A stretch of 7,516 nucleotides of DNA from the NCBI GenBank assembly GCA_021847685.1, contig JAJZQE010000028.1, forward strand, positions 1 to 7,516. Direction: 5' to 3'. The stretch comes from a bacterium (GTDB lineage Bacteria; Patescibacteriota; Saccharimonadia; Saccharimonadales; Saccharimonadaceae). Below are positions 1 to 4,155 of the stretch, piece by piece. The notes beneath the pieces are model-generated. The model was not told the DNA's origin and ran no database searches. It was given only the letters and a program-made list of their open reading frames with translations. How positions within the stretch are numbered: the first letter of the stretch is position 1; each line of letters opens with the position of its first letter. Made by a program: the position numbers and the translations under genes.

Positions 1-585
1 TCGCACAGCAAAGGCGCGATTAATGAAGAATTTACGGTTGCCGACTTCTTCCGACGCTACACAACCTACAATTTGGACACAAATCGTCCCGGTATTATCC
101 ACCGACTTGATCGTGACACTAGTGGTGTTATGATTGGTGCCCGCAACGCGCAGACGGCAACGCTTTTGCAAAAACAATTTGCCGACCGACGAACTAAAAA
201 GATCTATATCGCCGTGCTTGACGGTATTCCAAAACTGCCAAAAGCGCAACTTGACCTGCCGATTAGCCGTAATCCAACCGCTCCAAGTACGTTTAAGGTA
301 GATGTAAAGGGTAAGTCAGCTCTGACGCGCTACGAAGTCTTGGCTGAAACCGATAAATACGCGCTTGTAAAACTCATGCCTCGTACCGGCCGAACTCACC
401 AGTTACGCGTCCACATGCGCTATATCAACGCTCCAATCTTAGGTGATAAGGTTTATGGTAAGCCAGCTGACAGGTTATATTTGCACGCTGAAAGCCTGGA
501 AATTACCATTCCCGTCGGTGATAGGCGCGTTTTTGAAGCTCCGGTTCCGGTTGAATTTACTGATAAATTTACACAGGTTAAATAA
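1..585 (+). CDS. RluA-family RNA pseudouridine synthase, C-terminal part (5' end outside window)
   Basis: This enzyme family converts specific uridines in rRNA or tRNA to pseudouridine. The frame is open from base 1, so the gene begins upstream and 194 residues are visible. The TTG at 73 is internal and not a start, because the upstream residues (HSKGAINEEF) continue the family pattern. The signature HRLDRDTSG lies at visible residues 34-42. By family knowledge the Asp of HRLD (visible residue 37, codon 109-111) is the catalytic nucleophile. The later motif PRTGRTHQLRVH, which packs against the active site, is also intact. The RluA/RluC/RluD type cannot be separated without the N-terminus, where an S4 domain may or may not be present, so the target uridine is unknown. 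holB follows after 2 bases, probably in the same transcript. No frameshift is seen. Confidence 0.93.
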   Translation, partial: SHSKGAINEEFTVADFFRRYTTYNLDTNRPGIIHRLDRDTSGVMIGARNAQTATLLQKQFADRRTKKIYIAVLDGIPKLPKAQLDLPISRNPTAPSTFKVDVKGKSALTRYEVLAETDKYALVKLMPRTGRTHQLRVHMRYINAPILGDKVYGKPADRLYLHAESLEITIPVGDRRVFEAPVPVEFTDKFTQVK

Positions 586-587
586 TC

Positions 588-1418
588 ATGCAAAAACCAT
601 TAATTAACCCTGCTAGCGACCTAGTTTTATCGCTGATGCTGCGCGATATGCCGCAAGCGCTGCTGCTGACTGGTCCAAGTGGTATCGGCCTGGGAACGGT
701 CGCTAGGCACCTTGCAGGTCAAATCGGCACTTTAAATCACATTGTCTTGCCCGAAAAAGACGAAAAAGTTGATATCGATAAAGGAGTAATAAGTGTTGAT
801 AGTATTCGACGGCTATACACTCAAACCAGGTCAATTCAGACCGGCAATACCGTAATATTGATTGATTATGCTGAAAGAATGGGTATGCAGGCGCAAAATG
901 CCTTCCTGAAGCTGCTTGAGGAGCCTACAGCCGGCGTTCACTTCATTTTAGCCACTCATACACCATCGAGGCTATTGCCGACCGTAACGTCACGTGCGCA
1001 GTCGGTTGAGCTTAAGCCGATCCTTAAACAACAAACCGAAGATCTGCTTGATGCATTAAATGCTACCGATACTAAAAAACGCCAACAACTGATCTATATG
1101 GCGAATGGATTACCGGCCGAACTAACTCGTCTAGCCGGTGACGAGGCGTATTTTACGGCTAAATCAGTGGTAATGCGCGACGCGCGTGATTTGCTGCAGG
1201 CTAATACTTATCATAAACTACTGGTTGCTAATAAATATCGTGATAGCCGAGATGGTGCGCTGGCGCTGCTTGACTACGTGGCGAATATCTTAAAGCACAG
1301 TATATCCGACAAACCTCAAGAGAGTTTAATCAGCCAGTTGGACGAGCTGCTCTATGCCAGGCAACAGATTGAAGCTAATGGTAATATCCGTATTTGCCTG
1401 GCTCGGTTTGTGATATAA
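588..1418 (+). CDS. holB: DNA polymerase III delta' subunit (clamp-loader AAA+ protein)
   Basis: This 276-residue protein is a clamp-loader ATPase-fold subunit that helps open and load the beta sliding clamp. The Walker A region GPSGIGLG (residues 29-36) lacks the invariant Lys and the Ser/Thr. As in E. coli delta', it is therefore unlikely to bind ATP and probably acts as the stator of the complex. A Walker B-like strand VILIDYAERM is at 89-98, NAFLKLLEEP at 104-113, and the SRC-motif equivalent TSRAQ at 134-138, where the arginine-finger Arg is kept and Cys is replaced by Ala. The four-cysteine zinc module of E. coli gamma and delta' is absent; the only Cys is near residue 270. It is somewhat shorter than E. 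coli delta' (334 residues). The ATG at 588 is 2 bases after the upstream stop and has only a weak AGG about 10 bases before it. A divergent DnaX is less likely because of the lost Walker A lysine. Confidence 0.85.
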   Translation: MQKPLINPASDLVLSLMLRDMPQALLLTGPSGIGLGTVARHLAGQIGTLNHIVLPEKDEKVDIDKGVISVDSIRRLYTQTRSIQTGNTVILIDYAERMGMQAQNAFLKLLEEPTAGVHFILATHTPSRLLPTVTSRAQSVELKPILKQQTEDLLDALNATDTKKRQQLIYMANGLPAELTRLAGDEAYFTAKSVVMRDARDLLQANTYHKLLVANKYRDSRDGALALLDYVANILKHSISDKPQESLISQLDELLYARQQIEANGNIRICLARFVI

Positions 1419-1419
1419 T
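1411..1419 (+). promoter_or_regulatory. Extended -10 promoter for the TPR gene, inside the end of holB
   Basis: TGA-TATAAT is a perfect extended -10 (TGn then TATAAT at 1414-1419) overlapping the holB stop codon. The best -35 at 17-base spacing is weak (TATTTG, 1391-1396), as is tolerated with an extended -10. The expected start is near 1426, leaving a leader of about 4 bases or none before the ATG at 1430. No Shine-Dalgarno sequence precedes that ATG. Confidence 0.6.
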
Positions 1420-1429
1420 TAGATTATAA

Positions 1430-2083
1430 ATGTTAGGTCTTATTGTTATTGCACTTTTAGGCGGATGGACGATATATCAGCGCCAAACCATCACTGAAGT
1501 CGTGGCTGATTTGCCAACTAAACTGTCCGAAAAGCTTGAACAGCTTTGGACAATTGCCCAGGAGTCACTTCAAAGTAAAAAATACTTGCGGGCTGAAAAG
1601 GCGCTTCTGACGATTTTGCGCGTTGACGAACGTAATGCCAGCGCCTACAACCGCCTGGGTATTTTGTATGCTAAACAACAGGCTTTTCGCGATGCTGTTG
1701 AATGTTTTGAGATTGCGCAATCGCTTGAGCCAAGTGCCAGTAGCCTCCATAACGTCGGTTTGATATATTACGAAACCGGTAACTTTGATAAAGCCGCTCT
1801 AGCTTTCGAACAAGCCCTGGCGATGGATAGCGAATTAGCCTCACGCCATATTGCCTACGCCAAAGTTCAAGAAAAACTTGGCCACAATCGAAAAATGATT
1901 GAATCGCTTGAAAAAGCCGTCGAGCTTGACCCAATTCCACAGACATTAAACATTCTGGCCGACGCCTATGAGCGCACCGGTCAATCAGATTTGGCTTTAA
2001 GTCTTCGTGAAAAGTCAGCTAAAATGATTATTCCGCAAGCTCAGCCGCGACGACTCAAACGACCACGTCGCGTAATTATGTAA
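1430..2083 (+). CDS. Membrane-anchored TPR-repeat protein
   Basis: This 217-residue protein has an N-terminal hydrophobic segment (about residues 2-16, LGLIVIALLGGWTIY) that looks like a single membrane anchor. A charged linker follows, then about five consecutive tetratricopeptide repeats at roughly 36-69, 70-103, 104-136, 137-169 and 170-199. The repeats show the usual G/A-Y-A pattern, for example NRLGILYAKQQAFRDAVECF and HNVGLIYYETGNFDKAALAF. The C-terminal tail is strongly basic (PRRLKRPRRVIM), possibly to contact nucleic acid or membrane phosphates. TPR domains bind protein partners; the partner here is unknown and no enzymatic domain is present. The ATG at 1430 lies 11 bases after the holB stop, has no Shine-Dalgarno sequence, and is preceded by an extended -10 box, so it may be translated from a near-leaderless message. 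Function beyond scaffolding cannot be assigned. Confidence 0.85.
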   Translation: MLGLIVIALLGGWTIYQRQTITEVVADLPTKLSEKLEQLWTIAQESLQSKKYLRAEKALLTILRVDERNASAYNRLGILYAKQQAFRDAVECFEIAQSLEPSASSLHNVGLIYYETGNFDKAALAFEQALAMDSELASRHIAYAKVQEKLGHNRKMIESLEKAVELDPIPQTLNILADAYERTGQSDLALSLREKSAKMIIPQAQPRRLKRPRRVIM

Positions 2084-2098
2084 CCTGCGCCCCGACAA

Positions 2099-2128
2099 TT
2101 GATATCTTAAGGGTAAATATGTTAAAAT
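2099..2128 (+). promoter_or_regulatory. Promoter of the tRNA cluster
   Basis: TTGATA (2099-2104, five of six matches to the -35 consensus), an 18-base spacer ending in TGT (an extended -10), then TAAAAT (2123-2128). The predicted start is about 2134-2136, a few bases before the mature 5' end of the first tRNA at 2141. It lies just after the TPR stop codon. Confidence 0.7.
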
Positions 2129-2140
2129 CTACCAAGGTAC

Positions 2141-2216
2141 GCCGCGATAGCTCAGTTGGTAGAGCGCATCCATGGTAAGGATGAGGTCCTGGGTTCGAAT
2201 CCCAGTCGTGGCTCCA
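2141..2216 (+). tRNA. tRNA-Thr (anticodon GGU)
   Basis: This is a 76-base cloverleaf. The acceptor GCCGCGA pairs with TCGTGGC with one G-U pair. The D arm is GCTC/GAGC, and the anticodon stem CATCC/GGATG encloses loop ATGGTAA, giving anticodon GGT. The T arm is CTGGG-TTCGAAT-CCCAG. The discriminator is T and CCA is encoded (2214-2216). It decodes ACC and ACU. Confidence 0.97.
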
Positions 2217-2225
2217 TATCAATCA

Positions 2226-2254
2226 TTGAAAACCAAACTGTTATTGAGTAAAAT
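2226..2254 (+). promoter_or_regulatory. Second promoter, before tRNA-Thr(UGU)
   Basis: TTGAAA (2226-2231), exactly 17 bases, then TAAAAT (2249-2254). The predicted start is near 2261, 13 bases before the next tRNA. It lies in the 57-base gap between the two threonine tRNAs, so Thr-UGU and Tyr may be transcribed separately from Thr-GGU. Confidence 0.6.
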
Positions 2255-2273
2255 GGTTTAGTGCCTACAGTAT

Positions 2274-2350
2274 GCCGCTTTAGCTCAGTTGGTTAGAGCA
2301 CCACTTTTGTAAAGTGGGGGTCCTCGGTTCGAATCCGAGAAGCGGCTCCA
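2274..2350 (+). tRNA. tRNA-Thr (anticodon UGU)
   Basis: This is a 77-base cloverleaf. The acceptor GCCGCTT pairs fully with AAGCGGC. The D arm is GCTC/GAGC, and the anticodon stem CCACT/AGTGG encloses loop TTTGTAA, giving anticodon TGT. The T arm is CTCGG-TTCGAAT-CCGAG. The discriminator is T and CCA is encoded. It decodes ACA and possibly other ACN codons by wobble. Only 6 bases separate it from the next tRNA. Confidence 0.97.
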
Positions 2351-2356
2351 CAATAA

Positions 2357-2441
2357 GCTGGAATCGTGTAGTGGCAATCACGGAAGACTGTAAATCTTCT
2401 GCCGTAAGGCTTCGTAGGTTCGAGTCCTACTTCCAGCACCA
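2357..2441 (+). tRNA. tRNA-Tyr (anticodon GUA)
   Basis: This is an 85-base class II tRNA. The acceptor GCTGGAA pairs with TTCCAGC. The anticodon stem GAAGA/TCTTC encloses loop CTGTAAA, giving anticodon GTA. A long variable arm (GCC-GTAA-GGC, 2401-2410) is as expected for bacterial tRNA-Tyr. The T arm is GTAGG-TTCGAGT-CCTAC. The discriminator is A and CCA is encoded (2439-2441). The 3' end is also the base of the downstream terminator hairpin. Confidence 0.96.
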
Positions 2442-2484
2442 AAGTAAAAAGCCATACCGCAAGGTCATGGCTTTTTACTTTGGT
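2438..2484 (+). terminator. Intrinsic terminator of the tRNA cluster, bidirectional in form
   Basis: Bases 2438-2455 pair perfectly with 2467-2484 (18 bp). A bulged C (2466), three further pairs (ACC/GGT) and a GCAA tetraloop (2459-2462) follow. The GC-rich core GCCATACC/GGT-C-ATGGC is flanked by AAAAA on the left (2446-2450) and TTTTT on the right (2472-2476), which is the form of a terminator working in both directions. The hairpin base includes the tRNA-Tyr discriminator and CCA. Confidence 0.85.
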
Positions 2485-2489
2485 ATTGT

Positions 2490-2617
2490 AAGTGTTGCTC
2501 GAACCGTCCTTTTGTGAAACAAAAGAGGTTCGGCGCAGTGATTGAAACGAAAAAGTGTTTACATTTTTTCGTGAATGAACGGAGGAGCAATCCTTGATTG
2601 CGATGCCCTACTTCCGC
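2490..2617. other. Intergenic region with nested inverted repeats, possible structured RNA
   Basis: No gene fits this gap between the tRNA terminator and yajQ, but it holds several inverted repeats. P2 is GAACC/GGTTC (2501-2505 with 2527-2531) stacked on CTTTTGT/ACAAAAG (2509-2515 with 2519-2525, GAA loop). P3 is an 11-bp stem, 2547-2557 with 2562-2572 (one G-U, TTTA loop). P1 is TTGCTC (2495-2500) with GAGCAA (2585-2590), which would enclose P2 and P3 as a three-way junction. P4 (GCAATC/GATTGC, 2587-2592 with 2596-2601) inside P5 (CGGAGG/CTTCCG, 2580-2585 with 2611-2616) competes with P1 for the same bases. No promoter of its own is obvious. It does not match 4.5S/SRP RNA, tmRNA, 5S rRNA or RNase P RNA motifs that I know. 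Confidence 0.4.
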
Positions 2618-2625
2618 CATTGATG

Positions 2626-2631
2626 TATAAT
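2626..2631 (+). promoter_or_regulatory. -10 box of yajQ, predicting a leaderless mRNA
   Basis: Consensus TATAAT is preceded directly by TG. Only 6 bases (2632-2637) separate it from the yajQ ATG, so the expected transcription start falls on or next to the A of the start codon. The -35 at 17-base spacing is weak (ATGCCC, 2603-2608). No Shine-Dalgarno sequence precedes the ATG. Confidence 0.65.
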
Positions 2632-2637
2632 TGAATT

Positions 2638-3132
2638 ATGGCAACATATAGTTTTGATGTAGTTTCTGAATATGACAAGGCCGAGATGAATAATGTCTTC
2701 GCTCAAACCCAAAAAGAGATGATTGGTCGTTATGACTTTAAAAACACCCCAGCCGAAATCGATTGGCTAGGCGATAAGCTTGGCTTTAAAGTTATCGGCG
2801 CCAATGAATGGCAGATTGATAGCATCATTGATATTATTCGCAAAAAACTAGCGTCGCGTGATCTTAGCAGCAAGGTGTTAGATTTATCTAAAACGATAAC
2901 AACCAGTAACCTTAAGGCGACCAAAGAAATTCCGTTCATCGCTGGTCTTGACCAAGAAAAAGCCAAACAAATCACTAAAATGATTCGTGATAACCTACCA
3001 AAATTAAAAACGCAAATTCAAGGTGAGGCCGTCCGTGTCACTGGTGGCAGTAAGGATGAACTGCAGGCAGCCATGCAACTTATCCGCAGTGCTGACCTTG
3101 ATTTTCCGGTCTCTTTTAACAATTTTCGTTAG
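2638..3132 (+). CDS. yajQ: YajQ-family nucleotide-binding protein (UPF0234)
   Basis: This 164-residue protein matches the usual length of the YajQ family and its whole layout. The N-terminus is YSFDVVSEYDKAEMNNVF, then GRYDFKNTPAEID (about 30-42), a middle helix with IDSIIDIIRKKL, IPFIAGLDQEKAKQITKMIR (about 99-118), and the C-terminal half with QIQGEAVRVTGGSKDELQAA and the terminal FPVSFNNFR. Known members have two ferredoxin-like domains, bind nucleotides, and in some proteobacteria bind cyclic di-GMP as a transcription co-regulator. Whether that ligand applies here is unknown. It is cytoplasmic, with no signal or membrane segment. It appears to stand alone: a -10 box lies directly before the ATG and rpmG has its own promoter downstream. 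The ATG gives the conserved N-terminus and no alternative start fits better. Confidence 0.95.
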   Translation: MATYSFDVVSEYDKAEMNNVFAQTQKEMIGRYDFKNTPAEIDWLGDKLGFKVIGANEWQIDSIIDIIRKKLASRDLSSKVLDLSKTITTSNLKATKEIPFIAGLDQEKAKQITKMIRDNLPKLKTQIQGEAVRVTGGSKDELQAAMQLIRSADLDFPVSFNNFR

Positions 3133-3134
3133 GC

Positions 3135-3163
3135 TTGCCCCAATACGCTTTATTTGATATAAT
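3135..3163 (+). promoter_or_regulatory. Promoter of rpmG
   Basis: TTGCCC (3135-3140), a 17-base spacer ending in TGA (extended -10), then TATAAT (3158-3163). The predicted start is near 3170, giving a leader of about 30 bases. This promoter begins 3 bases after the yajQ stop. Unlike yajQ, this gene has a normal Shine-Dalgarno leader. Confidence 0.72.
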
Positions 3164-3199
3164 CTACCTCTGATAGTTGAGAAAATATAAGGAACCTTT

Positions 3200-3406
3200 A
3201 TGCCAAAGAAAAATACTAAGCGCAAAATCATCGGTTTGGTCAGCGACTTAAGTGGCCACCGCAGCTACTACACGTCAAAGAACACCCAAAACACGACTGA
3301 AAAGATCGTTCTTAAGAAGTACGACCCAATTGCCCGTGCGCACGCGACTTACACAGAGACTAAAAAGAGTCTTGGCCGTAACGAAATCAAACCTCGCAAG
3401 GGTTAA
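3200..3406 (+). CDS. rpmG: 50S ribosomal protein L33
   Basis: This small basic protein (68 residues) is a component of the large ribosomal subunit near the E site. The L33 core is clear: KIIGLVSDLSGHRSYYTSKN, then TTEKIVLKKYDPIARAHATYTETK. It is longer than the usual 49-55 residues, with a short lysine-rich N-terminal extension (MPKKNTKR) and a C-terminal extension after the ETK segment (SLGRNEIKPRKG). It has no cysteine, so it is the zinc-free form. AAGGAA (3189-3194) sits 5 bases before the ATG as a good Shine-Dalgarno sequence. It has its own promoter and is followed 14 bases after its stop by an intrinsic terminator, so it is probably monocistronic. Confidence 0.93.
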   Translation: MPKKNTKRKIIGLVSDLSGHRSYYTSKNTQNTTEKIVLKKYDPIARAHATYTETKKSLGRNEIKPRKG

Positions 3407-3420
3407 TACGGACATTCTTT

Positions 3421-3451
3421 CAAAAACTCTCCTTTTTTGGGAGAGTTTTTG
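3421..3451. terminator. Bidirectional intrinsic terminator between convergent genes
   Basis: CAAAAACTCTCC (3421-3432) pairs with GGAGAGTTTTTG (3440-3451). The core CTCTCC/GGAGAG has a T-rich loop and is flanked by five As on one side and five Ts on the other. It ends rpmG transcripts on the plus strand and, read in reverse, the polysaccharide operon on the minus strand, whose last stop codon is at 3454-3456. Confidence 0.9.
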
Positions 3452-3453
3452 AT

Positions 3454-4155
3454 TTAACTAATCATTTGCGAATCAAGTTGTTTAGCTAGCCAGGTGCCAT
3501 TTTTAAGCATAGCATTCAGTAAACGAATCGTCACCGGCTGGTTATCGGCATAAATATACAGCGAACCCTCGTAAACTTCGACCGACAGTGGCCAAAAATG
3601 GGCGGCAATAACCTTGGTAACATCGGCGTTAAAGTAGCGCTCGACCTGAATAAAATGCGAAGCGTGCGCAAACAGGCTGTAGCGCGCGATAAACTCTTGG
3701 CTATATTGCTCAAAAGTCCCTAGCGGCACACGTTGCATCGACGGATGCGTCGTAAATAGCTTGGAATAAGGCGAATCTTTGTGTTCGTGCATGCCCATAA
3801 AAATATGTGGCAAATCGGCGCCATGTTTTAGATTTATCTCTAAAATAAGCCACGAATGCGACCGCAATCGACCGGTTGAATCCTCGGTCGTATCCATACG
3901 ATTGACGATGCTAATATCATAACCTTCGTACGTGCCGACCGAGTAATGTTCGTCCTGATGGTCGGCTGATGTCGTTAAGCCACGAATAATATGATGGTCA
4001 TCGCTATGTTGATCGACTGATCCAAAGTAAACCAAGCCAACTTTTTCGCTAAATTGCATAATCGCACTACGAGCTTGACGACTCTTAATATTATTGCGGT
4101 GGGCAATTCCACGGTACATACCTCTTATCTTGTTGTGTAAGTGATGAATTGCCAT
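3454..4155 (-). CDS. Unrecognised conserved-looking protein, last gene of the glucan operon
   Basis: I do not recognise this 233-residue protein. It has no signal peptide or membrane segment and is probably cytoplasmic. The N-terminal ~30 residues are basic (HNKIRGMYRGIAHRNNIKSR). A beta-rich middle follows (about 40-122: GLVYFGSV, YSVGTYEGYDISIVN, SWLILEINLKH, LPHIFMGMH). The C-terminal part (about 130-229) mixes helices with VEVYEGSLYIYADN. Histidine is unusually common, 18 of 233 residues, spread through the chain rather than in a tag. The layout faintly recalls DUF3137-like proteins, but this is a guess. Its ATG overlaps the stop of the GH15 gene (TAATG), with GAGAGG 5 bases upstream inside the end of that gene, so translation is coupled to the glucoamylase. 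This context suggests a role with the alpha-glucan enzymes, without proof. Confidence 0.8.
   Translation of the reverse strand: MAIHHLHNKIRGMYRGIAHRNNIKSRQARSAIMQFSEKVGLVYFGSVDQHSDDHHIIRGLTTSADHQDEHYSVGTYEGYDISIVNRMDTTEDSTGRLRSHSWLILEINLKHGADLPHIFMGMHEHKDSPYSKLFTTHPSMQRVPLGTFEQYSQEFIARYSLFAHASHFIQVERYFNADVTKVIAAHFWPLSVEVYEGSLYIYADNQPVTIRLLNAMLKNGTWLAKQLDSQMIS

Noticed and set aside
73..75. TTG as the start of the pseudouridine synthase
   Set aside because: The frame is open and family-like upstream to base 1, so the gene starts before the window.
1565..1946. Minus-strand open frames opposite the TPR gene
   Set aside because: They are shadows of a clear coding frame, with no start signals or recognisable product.
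2314..2517. Plus-strand open frame of 67 codons
   Set aside because: It runs through tRNA-Thr(UGU), tRNA-Tyr and the terminator hairpin; the peptide is translated tRNA sequence.
2538..2582. Imperfect direct repeat GTGATTGAAACG / GTGAATGAACGG flanking a hairpin, like a tiny mobile element with target duplication
   Set aside because: Only about 9 of 12 bases agree and the 21 bases between them hold no transposon ends; chance is likely.
2494..2620. 4.5S (SRP) RNA or another known housekeeping RNA
   Set aside because: The GGAAGGAAGCA apical motif of SRP RNA and hallmark motifs of tmRNA, 5S and RNase P RNA are absent.
2581..2623. Short leader peptide: GGAGG followed after 8 bases by TTG and nine codons to TGA
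   Set aside because: Nine codons from a TTG start is too little to support, and GGAGG is equally explained by pairing in the local hairpins.
3252..3452. Alternative frame overlapping rpmG and the terminator
   Set aside because: It is out of frame with L33, runs through the terminator hairpin, and has an arginine/threonine-rich shadow composition.
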